DNA of 64,000 nt. Source: UBA7067 sp051880615 (GTDB taxonomy: Bacteria; Bacillota; Clostridia; Oscillospirales; Acutalibacteraceae). The position numbers and the translations under genes are program-made. A model generated the notes under the pieces. The model was not told the DNA's origin and ran no database searches. It saw only the letters and a list, made by a program, of their open reading frames with translations. Location: contig JBJEOH010000061.1 of NCBI GenBank assembly GCA_051880615.1, positions 1 to 64,000 on the forward strand, given 5' to 3'. Of this stretch, positions 17,677 through 26,632 are shown piece after piece (within the stretch, counting starts at the first letter, position 1; each line of letters begins with the position of its first letter).

Positions 17677-18657
17677 ATGAAATATTACCTTAAGAAATGC
17701 GGATTTCAGGAATTAGGAAGCGTAAAAAATGGCAAACCACAAAGAGGTAGATATCTTTTGACATCAATGAGTAAAGATATTTTAAGTATGTTCCCACCAT
17801 TGTCTGAAGCTCAATTAAACGATTCGGCTCTTCTTCCTTTTATTCCGCTTTATTCAGGGAAAAAAGTATATTGTAACTTTGTATACCACAACGATAAATT
17901 CCATGGATCTACCGCTGCTCATCCAAGAAATGAATATAGAATCTATCTCAATAAGGCTTTAGAGGGAGAAAATCTTTTATTTGAAGAAAACGATATTATT
18001 ATAATTCGAACAGCAGATGTTGTTGAGAATGATGAAATTCAAACTATTTACTATTTGGATTATCTGAAAAATAATGGATCAGCTTTATATGATAAACTTG
18101 ATAAGGTAATTAACGATTATCCCATAAATGGTGGCTATGGAATTTTTGAAGGTATAATACCTGAATTTGAAGAAAAAGTAAACAAATTGTCAAAACTGGA
18201 TGATTGTGAAGTGGCTATTGATGAAACGGTTACTAACAAAATAGCAACTTCAACAGATAATATAGCTGATTTGTTTAATGCAGTATCATTTAGAGATTTT
18301 ATAATGGTTGGATATGATAATCTATGTGCCATTACAGGTACGGTAATAAAATATGAATCCTATATGAACCTTGAAGCAGCTCATATTAAGCCAAAAAGTC
18401 ATGGTGGTTTATTTATCCCGAATAATGGTATGGCATTATGTAGAGATCTGCACTGGGCATTTGATAAAGGTTTTTTTACTCTTGATGATGATTTATGTGT
18501 AGTTGTTCATCCTCGGATTACCAGTGAATACTTAAACTCTTTTAATGGAAAGAAAATAAGAGTGCCTAGTAATCAATTTTTTGTACCAGATCTTGAAAAT
18601 ATCAAGTATCATAGAAACAATGTTTATGGGCTGTTTTTGACAACAGGAAAGTTATAA
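17677..18657 (+). CDS. HNH endonuclease, probable type II restriction enzyme
   Basis: The 326-residue protein has a C-terminal HNH_2-type nuclease module at about residues 225-285: CAITG, the catalytic His in EAAHIKPKS, PNNGMALC, and the H-F-D of LHWAFDKGFF. The N-terminal 150 residues (with RIYLNKALEGENLLFEENDIIII) look like a small beta-barrel that could be a B3/EcoRII-N-type DNA-binding domain; that is a guess. The ATG at 17677 follows AAAGGAG at 8 bp; the longer frame adds 19 residues without such a site. Two cytosine methyltransferases follow with a 14-bp gap, so it is likely the cognate restriction enzyme. Confidence 0.75.
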   Translation: MKYYLKKCGFQELGSVKNGKPQRGRYLLTSMSKDILSMFPPLSEAQLNDSALLPFIPLYSGKKVYCNFVYHNDKFHGSTAAHPRNEYRIYLNKALEGENLLFEENDIIIIRTADVVENDEIQTIYYLDYLKNNGSALYDKLDKVINDYPINGGYGIFEGIIPEFEEKVNKLSKLDDCEVAIDETVTNKIATSTDNIADLFNAVSFRDFIMVGYDNLCAITGTVIKYESYMNLEAAHIKPKSHGGLFIPNNGMALCRDLHWAFDKGFFTLDDDLCVVVHPRITSEYLNSFNGKKIRVPSNQFFVPDLENIKYHRNNVYGLFLTTGKL

Positions 18658-18671
18658 GGAGTTAATTATAA

Positions 18672-19748
18672 ATGTACGCTATTGATTTGTTTGCGGGTTG
18701 TGGTGGTCTTTCAAAAGGTTTTTTGGATGCCGGATTTGATGTGATTGTTGGTGTCGACAATGACGATGCTGCACTTAAAACATTTAAACTAAATCATAAT
18801 GGTGCTGTAGCTCTGAATGCAGACTTATCAAAGCAAGAAACTTTTGATGAAATAAAGAAAATTGTAGGAGATCGTCAGATTGATGTAATTATAGCCGGAC
18901 CGCCTTGCCAAGGTTTTTCTCTTACTGGACCAAGAAATTTTGATGATAAGAGAAATAAGTTGTATCTTGCGGTGTTTGAAGTTGTAAAGCAATACCAACC
19001 AAAAGCATTTATTATAGAAAATGTTCCTGGTATGGCTACTTTATATAACGGAAAAATTAAAGATGAAATCTTAAAACGTTTTAACGCTCTTGACTACAAT
19101 GTTAAATGTCGTATTCTTGTAGCTGCTGACTATGGTGTGCCACAGATGCGAAAAAGACTTATATTTATGGGAATTCGTAAAGACTTAGGTGAGCCTTGTT
19201 TCCCTACTCCCATGTTTTCTCCTGATAATTATAGAACATGTCGGGATGCAATTAGTGATTTGCCTGCATTGATAGATTCGCTTGGGAAAGAAAAAAGCTG
19301 TTATTCTTCTGAGGCTAAAACAGAATATCAACAGTTAATGCGTGGTAAATGTATGGTGCTTTATAATCATACAGCAACAAATCACACCCAGATGGTTAAA
19401 GATACGATTGCTCTTGTTCCTGAGGGAGGAAACTATAAAGATCTTCCAAATGGGGTTGGCGAAAGTCGTAAATTTCATGAAGCATGGACAAGATATGATG
19501 GAAACAAACCATCAAGAACTATAGACACTGGTCATAGAAATCATTTTCATTATAAATATAACAGAGTACCAACTGTTAGGGAGAATGCACGTCTGCAATC
19601 ATTTCCCGATGACTTCATTTTTGTAGGAACGAGAACTCAACAATATAGACAAGTGGGGAACGCAGTTCCACCTTTATTGGGTTATCATTTAGGGCTTGCT
19701 ATTAAGTCCATTATTTCAAAGGAGGATAGCGATGGTAAATACGATTGA
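18672..19748 (+). CDS. C5-cytosine DNA methyltransferase (first of two)
   Basis: The 358-residue protein transfers methyl from SAM to C5 of cytosine. Motifs are in order: I DLFAGCGGLSKGF (SAM), IV GPPCQGFS with the catalytic Cys about 79, VI IIENVPGM, VIII QMRKR, and X GNAVPPLLG. The target recognition domain lies at about 195-290. It overlaps the next methyltransferase by 17 bp. Two different C5 enzymes in one system usually mean an asymmetric target with one enzyme per strand, or a second specificity. Confidence 0.93.
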   Translation: MYAIDLFAGCGGLSKGFLDAGFDVIVGVDNDDAALKTFKLNHNGAVALNADLSKQETFDEIKKIVGDRQIDVIIAGPPCQGFSLTGPRNFDDKRNKLYLAVFEVVKQYQPKAFIIENVPGMATLYNGKIKDEILKRFNALDYNVKCRILVAADYGVPQMRKRLIFMGIRKDLGEPCFPTPMFSPDNYRTCRDAISDLPALIDSLGKEKSCYSSEAKTEYQQLMRGKCMVLYNHTATNHTQMVKDTIALVPEGGNYKDLPNGVGESRKFHEAWTRYDGNKPSRTIDTGHRNHFHYKYNRVPTVRENARLQSFPDDFIFVGTRTQQYRQVGNAVPPLLGYHLGLAIKSIISKEDSDGKYD

Positions 19749-20982
19749 TTTATTTGCTGGTTGTGGCGGTTTGACCGAAGGATTTATGCAGTCTGGTTAT
19801 TATAACACCATCGCTTGCATCGAATGGGACAAAGCACCATGTGACACTCTAAGACATAATCTCAAAAAGAAGTGGAAGTACAGTGATGCGGATAAACGAG
19901 TAATACGATTTGATATTCAAAGAACCGAGGAATTGTTCAAAGGATGGAATGACCCAGATTATGGCACTTCCGAGGGACTGGACTCACTTGTCAGAGAATA
20001 TGGCGGAACTGTAGATCTTATAATCGGTGGTCCTCCTTGTCAAGCTTACTCTGTTGCTGGACGTATTCGTGATAAAGATGGAATGAAGAATGATTATAGG
20101 AACTACCTATTTGAAAATTATATTACAATTGTGGAGCATTATAGACCCAAGGCTTTTGTATTCGAGAATGTTCCAGGCATTCTTAGTGCTAGACCAGGTG
20201 ATGGTAAACGACTTATCATTGACATAATTAGGCAAAAATTCAGCAAAGCAGGATATGCTATTCTTGATGATTTATCAAAAGCTGTAATTGATTTTACAGA
20301 ATATGGTGTTCCTCAGAAAAGAAGTAGGGTTATTGTTCTTGCTCTTAGAAAAAATTGCTTTAAAAATTCAGAGCAGTTGTTAGAAAGATTCTACAATGAA
20401 ATTTTGCCTTCAAAGAAAGTTAAAAAGCCTAAAACAGTGAGAGAAACTATCTCTGATCTACCTGCTCTGGTTCCGCTCGATGCCCCCAGAAAACTTGGTG
20501 GGAAAACATATTCGCATTCTTTCCCTGATGAAAGCTTTTCAATACCTAATCATATTCCACGTTTTAGTAGCAAAAGAGATATTGGAATTTTCAAGTTGCT
20601 TACTGAAGATATTGAATTCGGTAGAATGAAATATGTGTCAACCGATGCATTGAAGCAACTCTACACAAGCGTCACCGGAAAGGTGTCTAATATTCATAAG
20701 TATCATGTGATTCGTTGGGATGAACCAAGCAATACCATCCCTGCACATCTTTACAAAGATGGGTTAAGACATATCCATCCGGATTCCAAACAGCTTAGAA
20801 CTATTACTGTTAGAGAGGCTGCAAGATTACAGACTTTTCCTGATGATTACGAATTTATCACAGGAACAGCTTTGGATTATAAAATGATTGGTAATGCTGT
20901 ACCACCATTATTCGCAAAACTATTGGCAGATAGTATATATGATTTTATATTCTGTGAGGAGGAAGAGATATGCCACGATTAG
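19732..20982 (+). CDS. C5-cytosine DNA methyltransferase (second of two)
   Basis: The 416-residue protein shows DLFAGCGGLTEGF, the catalytic Cys about 103 in GGPPCQAYS, FENVPGI, PQKRSRV and GNAVPPLFA. It is longer than its neighbour, with insertions before motif IV and around the recognition domain, so it is a distinct enzyme rather than a recent duplicate. AAGGAGG lies inside the end of the first gene, 6 bp before the ATG at 19732. The longer frame (12 more residues) is not supported. Confidence 0.92.
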   Translation: MVNTIDLFAGCGGLTEGFMQSGYYNTIACIEWDKAPCDTLRHNLKKKWKYSDADKRVIRFDIQRTEELFKGWNDPDYGTSEGLDSLVREYGGTVDLIIGGPPCQAYSVAGRIRDKDGMKNDYRNYLFENYITIVEHYRPKAFVFENVPGILSARPGDGKRLIIDIIRQKFSKAGYAILDDLSKAVIDFTEYGVPQKRSRVIVLALRKNCFKNSEQLLERFYNEILPSKKVKKPKTVRETISDLPALVPLDAPRKLGGKTYSHSFPDESFSIPNHIPRFSSKRDIGIFKLLTEDIEFGRMKYVSTDALKQLYTSVTGKVSNIHKYHVIRWDEPSNTIPAHLYKDGLRHIHPDSKQLRTITVREAARLQTFPDDYEFITGTALDYKMIGNAVPPLFAKLLADSIYDFIFCEEEEICHD

Positions 20983-21395
20983 AGTTATATAGTGTCAGAG
21001 ATGGAGAAGTGCCTAAGCAATCTGGACTAAATTGGTGTTTTGCCAATGCTCATGTTAAACCAGAGGATGCATACATTGCTTTAACTACACAATTTTTAAA
21101 GAACTATCCTGATTTTTTTCCTAAAGGTGGTAATATCATCAATGTGGAATGGGATGATGGGGTAAAAATGTATTGCCTTTTGGAAGCAACTCAATTAATA
21201 AACGGAATAGTATTTCCTAAACAAATTTCTACTTATAACAAGAAAGCCGAACTTGGTCATTATCTTCGTCAAAGAATAGGGGTTAGTGCGAACCATGTTA
21301 TTACCATCGCAGATTTGAATAGTTATGGTAGAAATTATGTTGATGTAACTTGTATAACACGCCACCGGAGTTATTTTTTTGACTTCCATGTATAA
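20970..21395 (+). CDS. Free-standing NgoFVII/BfiI-type C-terminal DNA-binding domain
   Basis: The 141-residue protein resembles only the C-terminal B3-like half of NgoFVII/BfiI restriction enzymes: GEVPKQSGLNW, AYIAL, FFPKGG, LGHYLRQRIGV, ITIADLNSYGR and a final YFFDFHV. In those enzymes this half reads the DNA target and is attached to a PLD-type nuclease, which is absent here. It has its own AGGAGG at about 20956 and overlaps the preceding methyltransferase by 13 bp, so it seems to be an expressed gene and not debris. It may supply target recognition to the HNH nuclease. The family match is from memory of the motif pattern. Confidence 0.65.
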   Translation: MPRLELYSVRDGEVPKQSGLNWCFANAHVKPEDAYIALTTQFLKNYPDFFPKGGNIINVEWDDGVKMYCLLEATQLINGIVFPKQISTYNKKAELGHYLRQRIGVSANHVITIADLNSYGRNYVDVTCITRHRSYFFDFHV

Positions 21396-21407
21396 TAGAG
21401 GTGGATA

Positions 21408-22010
21408 ATGTATATTGAGTTTATAAAATCTATAATTGCGTCAAAATCAGCAGATGAAATATACAACGACTTTTTTATAAGTGGCGATATATGGATTTTT
21501 AAAAGGCTGTATGGAGATAAATGGTTTGAAAAGTATGATGAGTTTAAAAAATATGTTGCAAAAAAACTTTGTGTTCATTATAATAACATAGGTATAGCAG
21601 GTAGTGCAAAATTAGGATTCAGCTTAAATCCGACAAAAAATTATAAAATATTTGATGATGATTCAGATATTGATATTATAGTTGTTTCTCAGAAATTATT
21701 TAATGAGTTTTGGGAACAATATCTTTATGATAGTTATAATCCTACTGCCAGAGTCAATAATATTAACAAAGTAAGTTTCTCTATATTTAGAAAATATTTA
21801 ACGCTAGATTGTTTCCGAAATAATGAATATTATAACGAATGGCAAAGATTAACCGGAGGATTTGAAAAAGATATTCAGGTATTATTTCAAATAAATAATG
21901 AAATTCATTACAGAATATTTGAGTCTTGGGATTCTGTTAAAATGTACTATGTATCAAGTATTAACAAACTCAAAGTAGCAGAAGGGAGCAACTGTCATGA
22001 GGATTATTGA
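21408..22010 (+). CDS. Nucleotidyltransferase-like protein (pairs with DUF262)
   Basis: The 200-residue protein contains GIAGSAKLGFS (Gly-Ser 65-66) followed by DDDSDIDIIVVS (Asp87 and Asp89). This fits the nucleotidyltransferase-fold active site hG[GS]...DhDh. Asp155 in KDIQVLF is a possible third carboxylate. The gap between Gly-Ser and the DxD pair is longer than in MNT-type antitoxins. It could transfer a nucleotide to a protein or make a nucleotide signal; neither is shown. It overlaps the DUF262 gene by 14 bp and lies 12 bp after the B3-like gene. I know no named family with certainty. Confidence 0.6.
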   Translation: MYIEFIKSIIASKSADEIYNDFFISGDIWIFKRLYGDKWFEKYDEFKKYVAKKLCVHYNNIGIAGSAKLGFSLNPTKNYKIFDDDSDIDIIVVSQKLFNEFWEQYLYDSYNPTARVNNINKVSFSIFRKYLTLDCFRNNEYYNEWQRLTGGFEKDIQVLFQINNEIHYRIFESWDSVKMYYVSSINKLKVAEGSNCHEDY

Positions 22011-23031
22011 TATATTACAACCTGATAAAAAAACTTCTAAATGGATAATCGACAATTATAAAAAAGAGTTACTTATTGTGGATAACAGCTTTCAACGTAA
22101 TTATGTATGGCTTAAGAAACACCAAATAGGGTTAATAGAAACTATTTTATTGGGCTATGCTATTCCTGAAATATATCTTTGGGTCATTGATACCGACCCT
22201 TCAACTGGTGAAACAAAATATAGTATTGTCGATGGGCAACAACGAATAGGGGCAATATTTGATTATATTGATGGTAAATTTCCGTTAAAAAGAGTTTTTT
22301 TATCCGAGAAGTCTGCTGACTATGTTGATAAATACTTTAATAATTTAAGTGATGATTACAAAAAGTTGATTTGGTCATATGCTTTTACAATAAGACAAAT
22401 CCCGAAAGAAGTAAGTCGTGACGAAATAATTAAGATGTTTTTGCGACTAAATTCAACCGACAAATCATTGAATCCCCAAGAATTAAGAAATGCTGAATTT
22501 AATGGGGAATTTCTTAAAAATGCAGAACGAATTTCTAATTTAGATTTCTGGAAGAAGAATAAAATATTTAGTTCTGATAGTATACGAAGAATGAAAGATA
22601 TTGAATTTATTAGTAGCCTGCTTATTTTTCTGAGAAACGGTATAGAGTCTGAAATAACTCAAAAAGCTATCAATAAAATGTATGATCTTTTCAATGAAGA
22701 GTACATTGAAAAAGAAGAAGATTATATTACAGTAGTATCAATTCTTGATGAAATCCAAACACTTATTGATTTTAATCCTAATTTATTAAAAATTATAAAT
22801 AAAACCACACATTTTTACACATTATTTACATTGACTTACTTTATTGTTTCTCAAGGAGATCATTATACAGATTTACAAAAAGAACTCATATCCGAATTTT
22901 ATCAAAAATACAATAACGAATTTGAAAATCCACAAATTAATCAATATAGAAATTGTTCAAAAGATGCAACAAATAGCAAGTCAAGCCGAGTAACTCGACT
23001 TAACATATTGAGAAAATATATTGGAATATAA
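21997..23031 (+). CDS. DUF262 (GmrS/ParB-like) protein
   Basis: The 344-residue protein starts with the DUF262 domain: FQRNYVWLKKHQIGLIETIL (FQR at 32-34) and IVDGQQRIGAIFDYI (DGQQR at 79-83). This ParB/Srx-like NTP-binding fold is found in the type IV restriction enzyme GmrSD and in SspE. The C-terminal 200 residues are helical. I see no DUF1524 HNH nuclease domain, so it would lack its own cleavage activity unless it uses a partner. It is translationally coupled to the nucleotidyltransferase-like gene. A defence role is inferred from family and context. Confidence 0.75.
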   Translation: MRIIDILQPDKKTSKWIIDNYKKELLIVDNSFQRNYVWLKKHQIGLIETILLGYAIPEIYLWVIDTDPSTGETKYSIVDGQQRIGAIFDYIDGKFPLKRVFLSEKSADYVDKYFNNLSDDYKKLIWSYAFTIRQIPKEVSRDEIIKMFLRLNSTDKSLNPQELRNAEFNGEFLKNAERISNLDFWKKNKIFSSDSIRRMKDIEFISSLLIFLRNGIESEITQKAINKMYDLFNEEYIEKEEDYITVVSILDEIQTLIDFNPNLLKIINKTTHFYTLFTLTYFIVSQGDHYTDLQKELISEFYQKYNNEFENPQINQYRNCSKDATNSKSSRVTRLNILRKYIGI

Positions 23032-23071
23032 TAAGTTAAGGCTGCACACAAAGGCACAGCCGTTATATAAT

Positions 23072-24121
23072 CTATATTCTATTTATCGCTTCAAGCAATT
23101 CCTGCACATTCACATGAGTATAAACTCTCTCCGTCAAGGACATGGCACCAGAGTGACCGACAATCTTTTTAATCATGGTTGGAGATACTTCTTTTTCTGT
23201 CAGCATAGAAATACAGGTGTGTCTGGTGTCATGCGGTTTGTGTGACGCATTAATCAGCTCCATAACCGGATCCCAATAGGAATCGTAATAATTTGTATAA
23301 GTGAATTTCTTTCCATCATCAGCATGGATAAGGAATTCACTTTTTTCGTTGTACCATTTTACCCAGAAACCATAAACCTTGTCTGCGATCGGCACTTTGC
23401 GAATGCCGTTTTCGGTCTTGCTCTTTATGACATCAAAGCAATGTTCCTCTAAATTGACATTTTCGCATTTCAGTTCAAGCAATTCCGAGATCCTCACACC
23501 GCTATATATCAGCATAAGAACAACCTGCACATAGCGGTTGTTTTTTTGTACCCACAGAGAAGAAATTTCGTCTTTGCTGAATGGTGAACGATCGGTCTTG
23601 TTAGGATTCTTATCCTTGTGTTTGGCAATATCCACATACTGAGAATAATCCTTGTTGCAAAGCTCATACTTCATAGCATATTCGTAAAGCTGATTGAATA
23701 GGACTCTGAGCTTGCGAAGTGTCGGATAATTCTTCCCACACGTGTCAACAACTCTTTGCAGATCAATAAGCTTGATCTCTTTGAATATCCTGTCATACAA
23801 AGCTTCGCAGCATTTATAAGAAGCCATATACCCCTTTATGTTGGAATCTGATATTGTCGGGAATTTATCTTTTGACCATTTTTCGTAAACCTTTGCAAAA
23901 GTTATTTTTGAAGCCTCAATGTTATAAGGATTTTCATTGTACGCATCAAGCATTTTTTGTGCTTCCTGCTGTGTGGCAGCATAGCCGATAGTCAGAAACA
24001 GTTGTTTTCTTCTGCCGGTAACAGGATCAATATCCCAGCCTATCGTTTTACGAACGATAAATGGTTTTCTACGGTTTCCGGACAATCTGTAGTAACTGCC
24101 CATGCCGTTGGCATTTTTCAT
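23072..24121 (-). CDS. int: Tyrosine recombinase (integrase) of the element
   Basis: The 349-residue protein has an N-terminal arm-binding region (about 1-60), a core-binding SAM-like domain (about 70-165) and a catalytic domain with the complete set: Arg210 (GVRISEL), Lys235, His297 and Arg300 (HDTRH), His323 (GHSG) and the nucleophile Tyr334 (VYTHV). It should catalyse integration and excision at the 18-bp repeats in rpsI. It shares one base with the upstream DUF6076 gene, so they form one minus-strand operon. Confidence 0.93.
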   Translation of the reverse strand: MKNANGMGSYYRLSGNRRKPFIVRKTIGWDIDPVTGRRKQLFLTIGYAATQQEAQKMLDAYNENPYNIEASKITFAKVYEKWSKDKFPTISDSNIKGYMASYKCCEALYDRIFKEIKLIDLQRVVDTCGKNYPTLRKLRVLFNQLYEYAMKYELCNKDYSQYVDIAKHKDKNPNKTDRSPFSKDEISSLWVQKNNRYVQVVLMLIYSGVRISELLELKCENVNLEEHCFDVIKSKTENGIRKVPIADKVYGFWVKWYNEKSEFLIHADDGKKFTYTNYYDSYWDPVMELINASHKPHDTRHTCISMLTEKEVSPTMIKKIVGHSGAMSLTERVYTHVNVQELLEAINRI

Positions 24122-25143
24122 TAGTCAGTTCCTTTCTGCTTTGACAGGCTATCATAAAGATCTTTAATATATCTTTTCTGTTGGTCTATATAGCCAATCA
24201 ATTCCTCGTCAATTGGTCTTTCACGATCTTGATATTTTGAGATCTCCATTTTTACATTATACAGGCAATTATTTTTTTCTTTGACAAATATTGACAGAAT
24301 ACTTTCCGAAACACCTTTTAGTGTCAGATTGTGCTTCTTTTGACGAACATAAGTATTAAAGGTGTCAGCCAAGTTTTTATAAGGATTGTTTCTTCTGTTT
24401 ACTCTTTCTTTTCTTCTGTTTTCTTTTTCCTTAGCTTTTTGACATTCAAGCTTAGGACAATACTTTACATCTGTTTCGCTGAAAAATTTTTTATGGCAGT
24501 TTTCACAAGTAAAAACGCTCAAATTTCCAATGTAAAGATGTGACAAAAAGATGTAAATAAATGCGTCAAGTGAATTGTCAATGGAATATAAATGAAATAT
24601 TTCACGCTTGTTTATATCTACAGCACCGCCGTTCAATCGAATCAATGCACGATCCGGAAGGGTTTGAAAGTCATTTTTGCAAAAATCAACGAGCGTAGCC
24701 ATTGAGATTGCTAATTCGTAATATTTATTCTTTACTTTATTCTTACGATCGGTTGTGACATTTTGGGAAACACCGTCCATAAGGGATTCAAATATCCCCA
24801 TGTTGAGTAGATAGTTTCTATTGCATTGGTATGTGTCATAAAGTATAGAAAGATATATGATCATCAATGCATTTTGACTAAATTCTGTTTCAAGACTCAA
24901 TTTTAAATCGGTGATCTTTTGATTTTCCTTTTTGCTGCTATCAATATCTTTCATGATCAGATCAAATAAACTCTTCAATTTTTGCTGATAATTTCCCTTA
25001 ATATAGTCTTCGGTCATGTATATTACATCATCGAATGTAAATCGGGAAATGAGCTGTCTTTCGGCATCAATTCGCTCGGAAGTTAAATTGAATAAGTAGA
25101 TTTCTTTTTTTACTACATTTACGGAAAAAAATAACTCTTTCAT
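24121..25143 (-). CDS. DUF6076-like protein with a four-cysteine zinc motif
   Basis: The 340-residue protein has a helical N-terminal two-thirds and a zinc-ribbon-like motif CENCHKKFF...YCPKLECQ at about residues 213-237. A basic, Lys/Arg/Asn-rich linker (KEKENRRKERVNRRNN) follows, then a coiled tail. Proteins of this kind sit beside integrases in Clostridia elements. The function is unknown; DNA binding is suggested by the zinc motif and basic patch. AAGGTGG precedes the ATG. Confidence 0.6.
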   Translation of the reverse strand: MKELFFSVNVVKKEIYLFNLTSERIDAERQLISRFTFDDVIYMTEDYIKGNYQQKLKSLFDLIMKDIDSSKKENQKITDLKLSLETEFSQNALMIIYLSILYDTYQCNRNYLLNMGIFESLMDGVSQNVTTDRKNKVKNKYYELAISMATLVDFCKNDFQTLPDRALIRLNGGAVDINKREIFHLYSIDNSLDAFIYIFLSHLYIGNLSVFTCENCHKKFFSETDVKYCPKLECQKAKEKENRRKERVNRRNNPYKNLADTFNTYVRQKKHNLTLKGVSESILSIFVKEKNNCLYNVKMEISKYQDRERPIDEELIGYIDQQKRYIKDLYDSLSKQKGTD

Positions 25144-25159
25144 AATACCACCTTTTCAT

Positions 25160-25177
25160 AACGGAAAAATTACCGTT
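25160..25177. promoter_or_regulatory. Inverted repeat AACGG-N8-CCGTT upstream of the int operon
   Basis: AACGG (25160-25164) and CCGTT (25173-25177) flank an A/T-rich centre in the leader of the minus-strand DUF6076-int operon. It may be an operator for the excisionase-like protein encoded divergently or for a helper regulator. Confidence 0.35.
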
Positions 25178-25199
25178 GTTATTTTATATCGTTATAAAT

Positions 25200-25228
25200 A
25201 ATGTATCATTTTATTAGGTTGATGTCAA
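25200..25228 (-). promoter_or_regulatory. Promoter of the DUF6076-int operon
   Basis: On the minus strand, TTGACA (25228-25223) and TACATT (25205-25200) are 17 bp apart, about 57 bp before the DUF6076 start codon. Confidence 0.6.
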
Positions 25229-25347
25229 GTGCTTTGAAATGAATTCAGTTGTTTTTTGTTATTTTTTTCGTTAGAACGATTATCTATTATGTTAAGCAAA
25301 AAAAGAGTGTAAGATATTATAAGCTCAAAACAAAGGAGGTAATCAAA

Positions 25348-25587
25348 ATGAGCGATAATAAAAACTTTCCGAACTTCACAGGCAGAAATGTCCCAATAAT
25401 TGAGATTGCTAAGGCTTCCGGCAAGGATCCGCAGTACATCCGAATCGGACTGCAAAAAGGACTTCTTAAGTTTGGGTATGCGTTACGCAAAGACAATTCA
25501 AGTGAGTACAATTACTATTGCCCTGATAAGCAAGTATGGGAACAGTTAGGGTATTTCAGAGAGGTAACAGGTGATGATAATGGATAA
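25348..25587 (+). CDS. Excisionase-like small DNA-binding protein
   Basis: The 79-residue protein contains PIIEIAKASGKDPQYIRIGL, a helix-turn-helix-like segment seen in small HTH proteins of Clostridia elements that lie next to integrases and mob genes. It would direct the integrase toward excision or regulate transfer genes. AAAGGAGGT is 8 bp before the ATG at 25348; the longer frame is not supported. It is divergent from the integrase operon and overlaps the RepA-like ATPase gene. Confidence 0.6.
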   Translation: MSDNKNFPNFTGRNVPIIEIAKASGKDPQYIRIGLQKGLLKFGYALRKDNSSEYNYYCPDKQVWEQLGYFREVTGDDNG

Positions 25588-26548
25588 CAACGCAGAATTA
25601 CGACTTATCAAGATGTCGGATGTTGAACCGACAAAAGTAGAGTGGCTGTGGTATCCTTACATACCCTACGGTAAAATTACTATCATACAAGGTGATCCGG
25701 GCGAAGGAAAGACCACTCTGATACTCAACCTTGCTGCTATGTTGTCAAAGGGTAATAAACTACCTGAAAGCGAAAGTAAAAACGAGCCTATTAACATAAT
25801 CTATCAGACTGCCGAAGATGGACTTGCTGACACTGTTAAGCCCAGACTGATAGCAGCAAATGCAGATGATGAAAAAGTGCTTGTGATTGACGAAAGTAAA
25901 TGCGAGCTGTCTATGACAGATGAAAGATTAGAGCAAGCAATAATCAAAACAAATGCTCGATTGGTCATACTTGATCCGCTTCAAGCCTACATAGGAGCAA
26001 ACGTTGATATGCATCGAGCTAATGAAATTCGACCAGTTATGAAACATCTTGCGGAGGTGGCACAAAAGCATCAATGTGCTGTCGTTTTGATAGGTCACCT
26101 AAATAAAGCAATGGGAATGAAATCATCTTATAGAGGATTAGGTTCGATAGACATTCCTGCATCCGCACGAAGTGTATTGCTTGTCGGCAGAATAAAAGAT
26201 AACCCTACGATCAGGGTTATGGCACAAGTCAAGAGCAGTCTTGCACCGGAGGGCGAACCTATTGCTTTTGAGTTGAATAAAGGGACAGGTTTTCGCTTTA
26301 TCGGAAAGTATGATATTTCTATTGATGACCTGCTCAACGGAATTGCTACAACCTCGAAGATTGAACAGGCAGAAAAGCTTCTCAAAGATATGTTATCGGA
26401 CGGAAGTGCAATAAAGCAAACACAATTGAAACAGCAAGCCCAAATCAGAAACATCTCCGAACGTACTCTGAACGAAGCAAAGAAAAATGTAGGAGTAAAA
26501 TCGTTCAGAAGCAATAATGAATGGTATTGGAAACTATCTAAAGAGTAA
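25574..26548 (+). CDS. RepA-like AAA ATPase
   Basis: The protein of about 324 residues has Walker A GDPGEGKTT at about 38-46, Walker B LVILDPLQAYIG, and VVLIGHLNKA, the pattern of RecA/RepA-type hexameric helicases (AAA_25). A C-terminal winged-helix-like region (QTQLKQQAQIRNISERTL) follows. In mobile elements such proteins support replication of the excised circle. The start is uncertain: GTG 25571, ATG 25574 and ATG 25580 are all in frame, and ATG 25574 is 8 bp after GAGAGGT. It overlaps the previous gene by 14 bp. Confidence 0.8.
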   Translation: MIMDNNAELRLIKMSDVEPTKVEWLWYPYIPYGKITIIQGDPGEGKTTLILNLAAMLSKGNKLPESESKNEPINIIYQTAEDGLADTVKPRLIAANADDEKVLVIDESKCELSMTDERLEQAIIKTNARLVILDPLQAYIGANVDMHRANEIRPVMKHLAEVAQKHQCAVVLIGHLNKAMGMKSSYRGLGSIDIPASARSVLLVGRIKDNPTIRVMAQVKSSLAPEGEPIAFELNKGTGFRFIGKYDISIDDLLNGIATTSKIEQAEKLLKDMLSDGSAIKQTQLKQQAQIRNISERTLNEAKKNVGVKSFRSNNEWYWKLSKE

Positions 26549-26549
26549 C

Positions 26550-26632
26550 ATTGCAAGATTGTCTGTAATAGAAAAAACTGCAAGGTTGCAAGGTTGCGAA
26601 AAATCATTATACACACAATGTTGCAACCTTGC
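26550..26632. repeat. GCAAGGTTG repeats and inverted repeat, candidate replication/transfer control site
   Basis: TTGCAAGATTG, CTGCAAGGTTG and GCAAGGTTGC occur in direct orientation within about 50 bp. GCAAGGTTGCAA is then repeated inverted as TTGCAACCTTGC (ending 26632). The site follows the RepA-like gene directly, so it may be an iteron-like origin or, less likely, a terminator; no T run follows. Confidence 0.45.
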
